A DNA stretch of 57,985 bases, taken from assembly GCA_029978905.1 (NCBI GenBank), contig JAPOIM010000018.1, positions 1 to 57,985 of the forward strand. The letters run 5' to 3'. The notes beneath the pieces are model-generated. The model was not told the DNA's origin. It worked only from the letters and a program-made list of their open reading frames with translations, and did no database searches. The translations under genes were made by a program, and so were the position numbers. Shown one piece after another: positions 1 through 9,175 of the stretch; within the stretch, counting starts at the first letter, position 1, and every line of letters begins with the position of its first letter. Source of the stretch: Planctomycetota bacterium. Lineage in GTDB: Bacteria; Planctomycetota; Planctomycetia; Pirellulales; UBA1268.

Positions 1-10
1 GGCCGCTTCG

Positions 11-87
11 GCTGCGGGGCGGCAAAAGTCTCGTCGCTGGGACGGGGCGTCCCCACGCTCCTCAAGCGTTCGCCGGCCCCTCCGCCT
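11..87 (-). repeat. Dispersed structured intergenic repeat, copy A
   Basis: This is a copy of a roughly 77-80 bp element also found at 2371-2408 (partial), 28372-28449 and 44133-44210. The shared core, read on the plus strand, is GGCAAAAGTCTCGTCGC, then a short hairpin, then ACGCTCCTC and TTCGCC. The central hairpin here has arms GGGACG (39-44) and CGTCCC (48-53). An outer stem can form between 21-33 and 63-74. The A/C mismatches of that stem on the plus strand become G-U pairs on the minus strand, so an RNA read leftward folds better. It lies just downstream of mtnA, outside coding sequence. Function is unknown. Confidence 0.6.
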
Positions 88-98
88 GCGCTGGCTCC

Positions 99-1205
99 CT
101 AGGGCTGCCGCATCAGCATCTCGGCGATCGTTTCTCGGGTGACTGGGGCGATCACGCCGTGCTCGGTGACGATTCCGCGGATGAGGCGGGCGGGCGTGAC
201 GTCGAAGGCGGGGTTGGCCGCTGCGGCTCCCTCGGGGGCCGCCTGCACGCCGAGCGGCTTTTTGACCTCTTCCGGGCTGCGTTCTTCGATCGGAATGTCA
301 TCGCCAGAACTCAGGGAGAGATCGAAAGTACTTGACGGGGCTGCGACGAGGAACGGAATGCGGTGCGCTTCCGCCAGCACGGCAAGACCATATGTACCGA
401 TCTTGTTGGCGACGTCGCCGTTGGCCGTGATGCGGTCTGCTCCCACAATCACGCTCGAGACGCGGCCACTCTTCATCAGATGCGCCGCCGCCGCATCCAC
501 CAAGACGGTCACCGGGATGCCGCGTTCCACGAGTTCCCAGGCGGTGAGCCTCGCCCCTTGAAGCAGTGGGCGGGTTTCGTCAGCAAAGATTTCGAACCGC
601 CGTCCTTGATCCCAGGCGGTGGTGATCGCCGCCAAAGCGGTGCCGTCCCCGCCGGTGGCCAGGGCACCGGTGTTGCAGTGGGTGAGCACGCCCCCTTCGG
701 GGAGCACGCTCGCGCCATGCCGACCGATCGCCGCGCACAGCCGCCGGTCTTCGTCGTGAATGCTACGAGCTTCTGCCAGCAACACGCCCGCCAGCAGGGC
801 CGCCGGGGATTCTGCAGGCAAGGACGCCAGCACGGCCAGGGATCGCTCCACGGCCCAGCGGAGGTTGACCGCGGTTGGTCGGGCGGTGGCGACGTCTTCG
901 GCCTGCGCGAGCACGTGGCTGCGAGCGGCATCAGGAGCAAGGTTTCGTTGGAGCGCCTCACCGGCCGCCACGACAAGCCCATAGGCCCCGGCAATACCGA
1001 TGGCAGGAGCTCCGCGGACGCGGAGCATGCGAATGGCTTCGATCACCGTGGGGACATCGCGGCAGACCACGTAGTCACGCCGTGATGGGAGCGCGGTCTG
1101 ATCGAGAATCTCGAGATGGCCATCTTCACCACCCACCCAGCGCACGGATTCCGGCACACGACCGCCGCGAGGCGGCTCTGAGGAAGCGTTGTCTGGGGAC
1201 GGCAC
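99..1205 (-). CDS. mtnA: S-methyl-5-thioribose-1-phosphate isomerase
   Basis: Converts 5-methylthioribose-1-phosphate to the ribulose form in the methionine salvage pathway; cytoplasmic. The motif RGAPAIGIAGAYG (about residues 64-76), the catalytic cysteine in THCNTGALAT (Cys177) and the aspartate in GADRI (Asp257) are all present; these match the known Cys/Asp pair of MtnA and exclude a plain eIF-2B alpha subunit. The open frame extends further upstream, into ald. I chose the GTG at 1205 because AGGAG lies 8 bases upstream of it and the resulting 368 residues fit the family. The start lies 29 bases after the ald stop, so the two are probably co-transcribed. No other methionine salvage gene is in the window. 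Confidence 0.9.
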   Translation of the reverse strand: MPSPDNASSEPPRGGRVPESVRWVGGEDGHLEILDQTALPSRRDYVVCRDVPTVIEAIRMLRVRGAPAIGIAGAYGLVVAAGEALQRNLAPDAARSHVLAQAEDVATARPTAVNLRWAVERSLAVLASLPAESPAALLAGVLLAEARSIHDEDRRLCAAIGRHGASVLPEGGVLTHCNTGALATGGDGTALAAITTAWDQGRRFEIFADETRPLLQGARLTAWELVERGIPVTVLVDAAAAHLMKSGRVSSVIVGADRITANGDVANKIGTYGLAVLAEAHRIPFLVAAPSSTFDLSLSSGDDIPIEERSPEEVKKPLGVQAAPEGAAAANPAFDVTPARLIRGIVTEHGVIAPVTRETIAEMLMRQP

Positions 1206-1234
1206 GGGGTTCACTCCTGTGGGGCAGGTATGGT

Positions 1235-2344
1235 TTATGAAAACGGCGAAGCGGCGCACTTCATGTCGAAAGCAGCAGCCACGGCAGCGCTGAGCAGCTG
1301 GCCGTGGAGCACGTTGACTGCGGAGGCGACTGCCTCCGAGGCCTTCGCGGCGGCGACCACGCCCTGTTCCGCCACCTGAATTACGTAGGGAAGGGTTGCG
1401 TTGCACAGCGCGTGCGTGCTCGTCCGTCCAACGGCTCCGGGCATGTTGGTCACGCAGTAGTGCACGACGTCGTCTACCACAAACGTGGGCTCGGCGTGGC
1501 TTGTGGGCCGGCTGGTGGCGATGCAGCCGCCCTGGTCGATCGCCACGTCGATGATGACCGCCCCAGGCTTCATCAGTTTCAGGTCGTCGCGCTCGACGAG
1601 ATGCGGGGCACGAGCCCCGGGGATCAACACGCTGCCGATCACGAGGTCAGCCCAACTGAGGCGTTCGCGGATGGTGTGTCGGTCGGAAAAGAGACAGTCG
1701 ATGTTGGGCGCGGTGACATCGTCAAGGTACCGGAGACGCTCGAGGTTGGTGTCGAGCAGGGCGATGTTGGCACCAAAGCCAGCGGCCACCTTCGCCGCGT
1801 TGGCCCCCACCGTTCCCGCCCCGAGGACAAGCACGTTGGCAGGGGGCACGCCAGGCACACCGCCGAGAAGAATGCCTCGGCCCATCTGCGGTTTCTCGAG
1901 GTACTTGGCACCCTCTTGAATGCTCATCCGCCCGGCCACCTCGCTCATCGGCACGAGCAGCGGCAAACGGCCATTGCGATCCCGCAGGGTTTCGTACGCA
2001 ACCGCCGTCGCGTTGGTGGCCAGAAACCCTTCCGTAAGATCGCGGCTGGCGGCGAAGTGGAAGTACGTGAAGACCGTTTGCCCATCACGGATCAGCGTGA
2101 GTTCGGCGGGCTGCGGCTCCTTGACCTTGATGATTAGGTCGGAGGCACCAAATACCTCGGCGGCGGTGCCGAGGATCTCGGCGCCGCAGGCACGGTATGC
2201 ATCATCGGGAAGGCCGCTGCCGATGCCTGCGGCCTGCTCCACCAAGACCCGATGTCCTCTCCGAACGAGTTCGTCGACGCCCACCGGCAGCATCGACACG
2301 CGATACTCGTCCCGCTTCGTCTCCTTAGGAATGCCGATGATCAT
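1235..2344 (-). CDS. ald: Alanine dehydrogenase
   Basis: NAD-dependent oxidative deamination of L-alanine to pyruvate and ammonium; cytoplasmic. The start MIIGIPKETKRDEYRVSMLP is the classic N-terminus of this family (substrate-binding Arg and Lys), followed by VKVKEPQ-like (IKVKEPQPAE), the Rossmann motif VLVLGAGTVGANAAKVAAG and the C-terminal AEQGVVAAAKASEAVASAVNVLHGQL. The length of 369 residues is standard. The open frame continues upstream, but the ATG at 2344 matches the family N-terminus exactly, and the region before it is an intergenic repeat. Alanine dehydrogenase and transhydrogenase alpha share this fold. The length and the absence of membrane segments favour alanine dehydrogenase. 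Confidence 0.93.
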   Translation of the reverse strand: MIIGIPKETKRDEYRVSMLPVGVDELVRRGHRVLVEQAAGIGSGLPDDAYRACGAEILGTAAEVFGASDLIIKVKEPQPAELTLIRDGQTVFTYFHFAASRDLTEGFLATNATAVAYETLRDRNGRLPLLVPMSEVAGRMSIQEGAKYLEKPQMGRGILLGGVPGVPPANVLVLGAGTVGANAAKVAAGFGANIALLDTNLERLRYLDDVTAPNIDCLFSDRHTIRERLSWADLVIGSVLIPGARAPHLVERDDLKLMKPGAVIIDVAIDQGGCIATSRPTSHAEPTFVVDDVVHYCVTNMPGAVGRTSTHALCNATLPYVIQVAEQGVVAAAKASEAVASAVNVLHGQLLSAAVAAAFDMKCAASPFS

Positions 2345-2370
2345 GGCTGTCAGACATCCTACGCCGCTCC

Positions 2371-2408
2371 GACTGCGGGGCGGCAAAAGTTTCGTCGCTG
2401 GGGCCCCA
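2371..2408 (-). repeat. Dispersed structured intergenic repeat, copy B (truncated)
   Basis: This is the left half of the repeat at 11-87. The string CTGCGGGGCGGCAAAAGT followed by TTCGTCGCTGGG is nearly identical to copy A. The central arms here collapse to the palindrome GGGGCCCC (2400-2407) and the right half is replaced by the terminator hairpin at 2418-2442. It sits between ald and the preceding oxidoreductase gene. Confidence 0.5.
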
Positions 2409-2410
2409 AA

Positions 2411-2442
2411 TACAAACGCGGAGCGCCCCGACGGCGCTCCGC
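2411..2442 (-). terminator. Rho-independent terminator after the Gfo/Idh/MocA gene
   Basis: A perfect 10-bp stem, GCGGAGCGCC (2418-2427) with GGCGCTCCGC (2433-2442), closes on a 5-base loop. It begins 16 bases beyond the oxidoreductase stop. Read on the minus strand it is followed by GTTTGTATTT, a moderately T-rich tail. It would separate the oxidoreductase transcript from ald-mtnA. Confidence 0.65.
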
Positions 2443-2458
2443 GAATGTCCAACCCGAC

Positions 2459-3784
2459 TTAGGCGATCTTGTAGTTCGCCGGCATCGGCAGCTCATAGTT
2501 GCCGTCAGCATCGGGCAGCGTCGGTGGCGTCGAATCCCAGCTGAGATCTTCGGGCATCGTGCGGAAGTCCAGGTCGAGCAGCCGCTGATACTCCTGCCGC
2601 TTGCCGGTGTAGGTCGCCGTACGGCCGAGCACCGCCGAGAAGCTCGACGTGGCGCCGTAGTAGGCGTTGTTGAGCGGCGTGTCGTTGCGGATAGCCGCGT
2701 GCAGCTCGTTGTGCTCCACCTGGTACGGGTTCGGGTTGTCACCTTCGAACTTCCACAGCGTTTTGCCGTCAAAGTCGGTGATGTGGCCGATCCGCACGTA
2801 GCCCTTCGTGCCCTGGAACTCTTCGTCGACGCGGTTGTCGCCACCGGGGAACTGACGGCACTGGCTGGCAATGCGGATTCCGCCTGGATACTCGAAGTTA
2901 ACCGCGTGGTGGTCGTAGATCTCACTTGGCTGACCAGCCACTCGGTTCTGCTTGCCACCCACGCCGTAGCCAGCCACGGGCACGGCGTCGAGGAACCAGT
3001 TGGCAACGTCGATGTTGTGGACATGCTGCTCGCAGATATGGTCGCCGCAGAGCCAGTTGAAGTGGTACCAGTTGTTGACCTGGAACTGCATCTCGTTCTG
3101 GGCTTCCTGACGCTGGCGGTACCAGATGCCGCTGCCGTTCCAGTAGACCTGGCCGCCGATGATGTCGCCGACGAGGCCTTCCCGCACTCGAGCGATCGTT
3201 TCGCGGTAGCGGGCTTCGTAGTGGCGCTGCAGGCCTACCACCACCTTGCGGTTCTTCTCGTCGGCCAACTTGGCCACTTCGAGCACGAGCCGGGCACCGA
3301 AGCTGTCGACACAGACGGGCTTCTCCATGAAGACGTGCTTGCCAGCCTTGATTGCGGCTTCAAAGTGGAACGGGCGGAAGCCAGGAGGCGTTGCCAGGAT
3401 CACGAGGTCGATGTCCGGCAGATCGATCAGCTTCTGGTAGGCATCGAGACCGATAAACTTCCGGTCGTCAGGCACGTCGACCTTGCCTTCGTCCTTCATC
3501 TTGTCGACGGCCCGCAGCGCACCATTTGCGTTGGGTTCAAACGCATCCGCCACGGCCGTGACCTTCACGTTGCTGCCGGGCACGGAAAGCGTTTGCTGAA
3601 GAGCCCCAGTGCCACGACCGCCGCAACCGATCAGGCCGACGCGGATCGTCTCATCGGATGGGTTTTGGGCATGCACGGAAGTCATGCCGGCGAGCAGGCT
3701 CCCTGCGGCGCCCGCAGCGACCATCGCATCGCGACGAGAAATGACAGATTGAGGGGCTGACGAATGCGAGGCAGGCTTTGCCAT
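2459..3784 (-). CDS. Tat-exported Gfo/Idh/MocA family oxidoreductase
   Basis: NAD(P)-dependent sugar or polyol dehydrogenase-like protein. The N-terminus has a twin-arginine signal (SRRDAMVAAGAAGSLLAG, about residues 16-33, then AQ), so export is likely. A Rossmann motif VGLIGCGGRGTG (about 49-60), the family signature MEKPVCVD with the invariant Lys of EKP, and the distal GDHICEQHVHNIDVANWFL follow. At 441 residues it is typical of the many planctomycete secreted members. The substrate cannot be read from sequence. The ATG at 3784 has GGAG about 8 bases upstream. It stands alone between der (184-bp gap) and a terminator. Confidence 0.88.
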   Translation of the reverse strand: MAKPASHSSAPQSVISRRDAMVAAGAAGSLLAGMTSVHAQNPSDETIRVGLIGCGGRGTGALQQTLSVPGSNVKVTAVADAFEPNANGALRAVDKMKDEGKVDVPDDRKFIGLDAYQKLIDLPDIDLVILATPPGFRPFHFEAAIKAGKHVFMEKPVCVDSFGARLVLEVAKLADEKNRKVVVGLQRHYEARYRETIARVREGLVGDIIGGQVYWNGSGIWYRQRQEAQNEMQFQVNNWYHFNWLCGDHICEQHVHNIDVANWFLDAVPVAGYGVGGKQNRVAGQPSEIYDHHAVNFEYPGGIRIASQCRQFPGGDNRVDEEFQGTKGYVRIGHITDFDGKTLWKFEGDNPNPYQVEHNELHAAIRNDTPLNNAYYGATSSFSAVLGRTATYTGKRQEYQRLLDLDFRTMPEDLSWDSTPPTLPDADGNYELPMPANYKIA

Positions 3785-3968
3785 CGTGACGCTCTCCTGG
3801 ATGCCGGCTAAAAAAACGCGTGAACGAGAATTCCTCTCCCAAAGGTTGGAAAGGATACCTGCGCGAACGGCGCCGGGAAACTCTCTGGCCTGAGAGGTCC
3901 CGCGAACACGCGAGCGCGGCGGCTGTTTTGCGGCAGCCGAGCGTTTTGCCGGGGACTGTGCCGGTGTG

Positions 3969-5420
3969 CTAACTCTTGGGGTCGTTGTCTTGACGGCCGC
4001 GGACGAGGAGTTTGATGGGCACTTCCCGAAATGGCGTGGCCTCCCGCAGCACGTTGATCAGGTACCGTCGGTAGGGCTGGCTGACGGCTGGGGCAGCACT
4101 CACCGAGAGCATGATCGACGGGGGCGCGGACTCGACCTGGGTGGCGTAGTAGATCCGCACCGGTCGGCCGCGGCGGTCTGACGGCGGGTTGTGGTCTTCG
4201 ACGGCCTGCCGAATGATCTCGTTGAGGCGTGCCGTCGGCACTCGGCTGCGGCTTTGGCGGAACAGCCGCTGCGCCGTGTCGATCACGCGCTTGACCTGTC
4301 GTCCGGTCTTGGCGGTGATGAACGCCACCGGCGCCCAGGGCATCGTGCGGAACTCATCGCGGAGATACTCCAGCCACTCGGTGCGCTCGACTTCGCCGGC
4401 GTAGAGATCCCACTTGTTGACCACAAACACGACCGGCTTGCTCGATTCGACGATGGCGTCGATCAGCTTCTTGTCGACCTTGCCTATGGGCTCGCTGGCG
4501 TCAAAGAAGAGCAGCACCACATCTGCCCGACGGATACTGCGTTCGGCGCGGTGCGCTGCGTAGTAGTCGAGGTCGCTCTTGCGGCTCTTGGTGCGTCGCA
4601 AACCGGGGGTGTCGATTGCCAGAAACGTATGCCCGTCCACGTCGAACCGCACGTCGATGCTATCGCGGGTGGTGCCGGCGACGGGGCTGGTGATCACGCG
4701 TTCTTCCTGGGCGAGCGCGTTCACAAACGTGCTCTTGCCCACGTTGCGACGGCCCACGATGGCGAGCTTCATTTCCGGGAGTTCGAGTTCGTTGCTGTCG
4801 TCTTCTTCACTCTCGTCTACGTCACTGTGCGGAGGAAGATACGCCTCGATCGCGTCGATCAACGCGCGGCGGTGTCGCTTTTGCCGCGCACTGGTGGGGA
4901 GGGCGGCGCCGAAGCCAAGCGAGTCGAAGTCGTGGATGTGGACATCGAACTTCTCGTCGTCAGCTTTGTTGGCGACCAGCAGCACCTTGCCGCCGAGTTT
5001 GCGTACGCGATCTGCCACAAGTTGGTCGCCTGCAACCAGGCCCGCGCGGACATCGACCACAAACACCACGACGGCCGCATCGGCGAGGCCAGCCAGGATC
5101 TGCGCATCGATCTGTTCGGTGAGGCCGTCAGGGTCGTCAAAACCCATCCCCCCGGTGTCGACCAGATCGACAATGGACCCATCGGTGTCGTCACGCGACA
5201 TGCCCAGGCGGATTCGTTGGACGAGGCGGTCGCGAGTCACGCCGGCGGTGGGGTCTTCGATAGCGATGCGTTTTTCGATAAGCCAGTTAAAGAGCGTGGA
5301 TTTTCCGACATTTGGCCGGCCGACGATCACCACCTGCGGGACATGGCGTTTCGTGGCCCGGGGGACGGGCGGCTGGTCGGGTGTTTCGTGATCGTCGTCG
5401 TGGTAGGGGTCGGCCGTCAT
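3969..5420 (-). CDS. der: Ribosome-assembly GTPase Der (EngA)
   Basis: Tandem-domain GTPase that acts in 50S subunit assembly. The first G domain has GRPNVGKS (about residues 34-41), DTGG and NKAD; the second has GRRNVGKS, DTPG and NKWD. The C-terminal KH-like domain ends in an arginine-containing tail (LLVRGRQDNDPKS). The length of 483 residues includes a roughly 28-residue Asp/His-rich N-terminal extension and an acidic linker (DESEEDDSNELE) between the G domains. Its ATG overlaps the stop of the upstream ATP-grasp/alpha-E gene in an ATGA, so translation is probably coupled to that gene. This is an odd partner for a ribosome factor. Confidence 0.95.
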   Translation of the reverse strand: MTADPYHDDDHETPDQPPVPRATKRHVPQVVIVGRPNVGKSTLFNWLIEKRIAIEDPTAGVTRDRLVQRIRLGMSRDDTDGSIVDLVDTGGMGFDDPDGLTEQIDAQILAGLADAAVVVFVVDVRAGLVAGDQLVADRVRKLGGKVLLVANKADDEKFDVHIHDFDSLGFGAALPTSARQKRHRRALIDAIEAYLPPHSDVDESEEDDSNELELPEMKLAIVGRRNVGKSTFVNALAQEERVITSPVAGTTRDSIDVRFDVDGHTFLAIDTPGLRRTKSRKSDLDYYAAHRAERSIRRADVVLLFFDASEPIGKVDKKLIDAIVESSKPVVFVVNKWDLYAGEVERTEWLEYLRDEFRTMPWAPVAFITAKTGRQVKRVIDTAQRLFRQSRSRVPTARLNEIIRQAVEDHNPPSDRRGRPVRIYYATQVESAPPSIMLSVSAAPAVSQPYRRYLINVLREATPFREVPIKLLVRGRQDNDPKS

Positions 5421-8089
5421 GATTCCGCTTCCTGCTTGATATCAATCGCCAGCATATCGCCAAGGCGTCGCCTGGGTGCCGCGTGAACGAGGTAATGGTG
5501 GGTGAGGCTCTCCCAGAGCATCCGCAAATGACCCTCAAGATGGGTGAGCAGTTGAACGAGGTGTGGGCGGCTCCCACCGGAATCGACACGCACGAGTTCG
5601 TCCACGTCCGCCATCCGCAGCATGCTGGTGGCGGCCATCACGGCCCGCTGCTCGCCGCTGAGCACCGGCGAGGACTGGTCTCGCGGCAAGCGGTCCACGT
5701 GATTGGAAATTGCCGCCAGTTGGTAGCCAAGGCTCCGCGGGTTGGTCTCATCGATCATCAGCAAGTCAACGACCGGAGCCGCCTGCAGGCTCCCGAGATA
5801 CCGGTTGCGGTAGGTCATGGAACTGTCGGCGATCTCCAGGAGCATCTCGAAGAGCCGAGCGGAATCAGGTATGGCCTGGGCAAGTGTGGCACGCTGCAAC
5901 GCGATGGCGTTGGTGGCCCGTTCCACGCGTCGGCCCATATCGAGAAACTGCCAGCCTGGCCCGCGGGTCATGCTTTCGTTGCCGAGGCCGGCGAAGGCCG
6001 AGAGGTCGTAAATCAGCGAGTCGAGGAGGGACTGCACGTCGTCGGTCACGCTCGTGAGCACGGGCACCCCACCGGGCATGGGGCAGAACGGCTCGGCGAA
6101 GTTCGCCCGACGGGTGCGCGAGAGAATCTTCCACGAGTCCACGGAGATCCGGTCGCGGACGACCGAGGCCAGCCGCCACGTCGCCTTCAGTGAGGCGGCA
6201 ACGCTCGCCGGTCGTGCGGCATCGAAGACCAGCGACTGCACTTCGCCAAGCATTTCCCAGTGGGTCTCAATCCGCCCGCTCATCCGCCATTCCGGGCGGA
6301 CTGCGGTGGATTCCGAAAGCGACGCCAAGAGCAGGGCCACTTCGGTGGCCGTCTCGAGTGTGCTTTCACTGGCCAGCCGAATCGCCACGGCGCGGAGCAG
6401 CCGCGCGGCCCCTTCGGCGCGCTCGACGTTTCGCCCAAGCCAAAAGAGGTGGTCGGCAACGCGGCTGGGTAACTCTTGGCCTCCGCGGCGGAGAGCGATC
6501 TGCTGCCCGGGGGATGGCAGCAGCGTGACTGGAGCGACAGGCCCACGCGAGAGCACCCACACATCTTTTGAGCCATGACCGCTGGTGAGCGAAACACCGG
6601 TCGGCTCATGTCCAGAAAACCGGGCCAGGGCGCCCCGGAGGGTGCCATAGCCTTCCGGGGTTGCGGCCGAGAAACACCGCAGGGTCACGGCTGCGGGCAC
6701 CATCGTCGCCCCGTCCCAGCTCGGCGTGACCGAGGGGGCTACGACGGCGCGGCCTACCCAATCGGCAGGCCGGGCTTGAATGCGGGAAACGAGTTCGGCT
6801 TTTTGATCGGCCGTCAGGCCTGCGGGGACAATCCGCTTCACGGCAGAACCACCAGGGATTGCCACCCCACGCGGCCAGGCGGGCTCGATGACGAGGTCGT
6901 CGAGAGTGGCGAGCACCTCTGCCAGGTTCTCCGGCCGTCCGCACCACCAGCTCCGTGGCATTTGGAGAATTAGGTCCTCCCCAAGAAGACGCTTGGCGAC
7001 GGCAGGCAGAAACTCACCAAAGGCCGGCGACTCGATGAAGCCTGCGCCAAGCGCGTTCGCAAGCGACACGCCCCCTTGCCGCACGGCGTGCACGAGTCCG
7101 GGAGTGCCGGCCAGGGCTGACGAGTCGAGCTCGAGAGGATCGCACTCCCGGTCGGGTACACGCCGCAGGAGCACGTCGACCGGGAGGAGTCCACCGAGTG
7201 TTTTGATGAACACGCGGTCGTCACGCACCGCGAGGTCTCCTCCCTCAACCAGCGGAAAGCCGAGGTAGCGGGAAAGGTAGGCGTCGAGAAACGAGTTCTC
7301 GCTCATGGGGCCAGCGCTGTGGACCGCGATCCGTGGCTGCTCACGCCCCCCCGCGAGGCTGCGGAGCATCGCCCGCATCGACAGGAAGAAGGGGGCAAGA
7401 CGCTCCACATGACTTTCTTGAAAGAGCCCTGGCAGCAGCCGTGACACGACGAGCCTGTTTTCCAGGGCATAGCCCAGACCAAGCGGCACGGCGGTGCGGT
7501 CCCCAAGCACGGTCCACTGTCCATCGGCACTGCGGCAGACGATCGCCGCGTACAGGTGCAGCCAGCGCCCATTGGGCATCGAGAGCCCCTGGCAGCAGCG
7601 GAGGAAGCCCGGGTTCGCGAACACGAGTTCAGGGGGCACGAGCCCTTCGCGAAGCACGTGCTGTGGGCCGTAGAGGTCGGCAAGGAGGGCGTCGAGGACG
7701 CGGGCCCGTTGATTGATCCCCACTTCGAGCGCGGCCCAATCGGCCGCGGCGATCACCAGCGGGATGGGGTCGAGCACCCACGGCCGCTGCGTGCCGCCCG
7801 ACTCGTCGTGAATGTTGTAGGTGACACCGTTGTCGTGAATCAGCTTGCGGGCTTGGTCCCACCGTTGGCCAAGCTCCGCGGCCTTCCACTGGCCGAGCAG
7901 TTCCACCAGTCGTCGCCAGTGGTCGCGAGCCGCACCGTCGGCACCGAGAAGTTCGTCGTAGGCACCGGGCGGCGGGCTGTAGTGCGCAAAGGCCTCAGGA
8001 AGGGGCGGGGGCAGCGGTGACGACATCGAGCGGCGGATCGCAAAGGTGCGGGCGAAGGGTGCCGTGGCACCGAACGCTCTATCGTACAT
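5417..8089 (-). CDS. Circularly permuted ATP-grasp and alpha-E domain fusion protein, ATP-grasp part degenerate
   Basis: Residues about 40-500 match the circularly permuted type 2 ATP-grasp fold (DUF404/DUF407), and about 555-890 match the alpha-E domain (DUF403; VADHLFWLGRNVERAEGAARLLRA). The family is linked in the literature to peptide or amide ligase gene sets. Compared with the ATP-grasp protein encoded at 9172-10614, the key positions have changed: EDN became GDR (196-198), [12 protein letters not shown] became VIEPAWPRG with Glu402 for the Lys, and ADDK became ESPA. The ATP-grasp half is therefore probably inactive. The start at 8089 has GAGG 5 bases upstream; the ATG at 8026 is the alternative. 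It overlaps der by 4 bases. Confidence 0.85.
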   Translation of the reverse strand: MYDRAFGATAPFARTFAIRRSMSSPLPPPLPEAFAHYSPPPGAYDELLGADGAARDHWRRLVELLGQWKAAELGQRWDQARKLIHDNGVTYNIHDESGGTQRPWVLDPIPLVIAAADWAALEVGINQRARVLDALLADLYGPQHVLREGLVPPELVFANPGFLRCCQGLSMPNGRWLHLYAAIVCRSADGQWTVLGDRTAVPLGLGYALENRLVVSRLLPGLFQESHVERLAPFFLSMRAMLRSLAGGREQPRIAVHSAGPMSENSFLDAYLSRYLGFPLVEGGDLAVRDDRVFIKTLGGLLPVDVLLRRVPDRECDPLELDSSALAGTPGLVHAVRQGGVSLANALGAGFIESPAFGEFLPAVAKRLLGEDLILQMPRSWWCGRPENLAEVLATLDDLVIEPAWPRGVAIPGGSAVKRIVPAGLTADQKAELVSRIQARPADWVGRAVVAPSVTPSWDGATMVPAAVTLRCFSAATPEGYGTLRGALARFSGHEPTGVSLTSGHGSKDVWVLSRGPVAPVTLLPSPGQQIALRRGGQELPSRVADHLFWLGRNVERAEGAARLLRAVAIRLASESTLETATEVALLLASLSESTAVRPEWRMSGRIETHWEMLGEVQSLVFDAARPASVAASLKATWRLASVVRDRISVDSWKILSRTRRANFAEPFCPMPGGVPVLTSVTDDVQSLLDSLIYDLSAFAGLGNESMTRGPGWQFLDMGRRVERATNAIALQRATLAQAIPDSARLFEMLLEIADSSMTYRNRYLGSLQAAPVVDLLMIDETNPRSLGYQLAAISNHVDRLPRDQSSPVLSGEQRAVMAATSMLRMADVDELVRVDSGGSRPHLVQLLTHLEGHLRMLWESLTHHYLVHAAPRRRLGDMLAIDIKQEAES

Positions 8090-8143
8090 CGCAGCCTCGT
8101 GCCAGCGATGTACCGGGCACGAAGAACGACCGTCAGCCGGCGA

Positions 8144-9175
8144 TCAGAGGGACCGACCGGCTGTCTGGCGAGGCTGCGTGTCGAAGAGTTTTCCAGTTGG
8201 GCGGGTGGCAAAAAAGGTCTCGTGCACCGCATTGCTGGCGGCATTGAGACGCTCCTGGAGGAGGTCGATAAACCCGTGAAGGCCGGCTGACCTCGTGAGA
8301 ATCTCGTCGATCGACGCATAGTCGAAGTCCGCTCGCAGACGCCCCATTTTTTGCTCGGCCGCGTTGGAGTACGTCCCCTGCTGGCCTCCGGTGATCGCCA
8401 GCAACGACCCTTCGGCCTTGGTCAGGCAGAAATGCACCGCCCTGGGAAACTCGCGGTCGAGCAAGAGAAACTCGGCCACGTTGCGGCGTGAGATCCGGCC
8501 ATGTTGCTTGCGGTACATCTCCAACGCACTCGCACTGTCCAGCACGCTCGACCAGTCAATCGGGCCCACCAGGTCGTCGCTGGCCGGAGCGTCCTCGCCG
8601 CCGCGGTCGGTGGCGGGCAGGAAAAAGTGCTCCACGTCGAGTACGCGGCTCGTCTTGTCGGCCCTTTCGATGAGCCGTCCCATACGGGCGAAGTGCCAGG
8701 CCTCTCCGTGGGCCATCGTGGCGTCGGTGACACCCGTGATGAGCTGGCTCGCGCGTTTGACGTCGGTGAGAAACTCGAGAGGGTTCTCGAGTTCTCCATA
8801 GCTGACGCGGGCACCGCAGACTTCGAGATAGAAGCGGTTGATCTCGTGCCACATCGCGGAACTGATCATTTCGCGAACGGTTCGCGCGTTTTCACGGGCC
8901 TGCGCGAGGCAGCTGACGATGGAGTTGGGGTTGTGGCGATCGAAGGCGAGGAAGTCGATCACGCTCCGCTGATCGGCAAGCCCATGCCGCTGCCAGAAGT
9001 CGGCCTGATCACCAAACGTGCAGACGAGACCGTTCCAGAGCCTCGCGGGTGGCATCGCGCCTTCGAGCGCCATGTCGAGTGTGGTTTCCGTCGCGCGAGC
9101 GATGTTTTCGGCCCGTTCGATCTGGCGGTTCATCCAGTAAATCGACTCGGCGACTCGTGAAAGCATCGGCGTCAT
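8144..9175 (-). CDS. Alpha-E domain protein
   Basis: A 343-residue all-helical alpha-E (DUF403) protein. It starts with [25 protein letters not shown], the hallmark N-terminus of the family, and contains the second conserved block [22 protein letters not shown] near residue 185. These proteins accompany circularly permuted ATP-grasp ligases; their exact role is not established. The ATG overlaps the stop of the upstream ATP-grasp gene by 4 bases (ATGA), and the fusion gene follows after a short gap. No transglutaminase-like protease, the usual third partner, is encoded in this window. Confidence 0.88.
   Translation of the reverse strand: MTPMLSRVAESIYWMNRQIERAENIARATETTLDMALEGAMPPARLWNGLVCTFGDQADFWQRHGLADQRSVIDFLAFDRHNPNSIVSCLAQARENARTVREMISSAMWHEINRFYLEVCGARVSYGELENPLEFLTDVKRASQLITGVTDATMAHGEAWHFARMGRLIERADKTSRVLDVEHFFLPATDRGGEDAPASDDLVGPIDWSSVLDSASALEMYRKQHGRISRRNVAEFLLLDREFPRAVHFCLTKAEGSLLAITGGQQGTYSNAAEQKMGRLRADFDYASIDEILTRSAGLHGFIDLLQERLNAASNAVHETFFATRPTGKLFDTQPRQTAGRSL

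Noticed and set aside
3880-3950. Possible structured leader or terminator around CTCTC/GAGAG and CGGCTG/CAGCCG stems
   Set aside because: The stems are only 5-6 bp, no T-run follows, and the pattern does not fit the glycine riboswitch or another known class.
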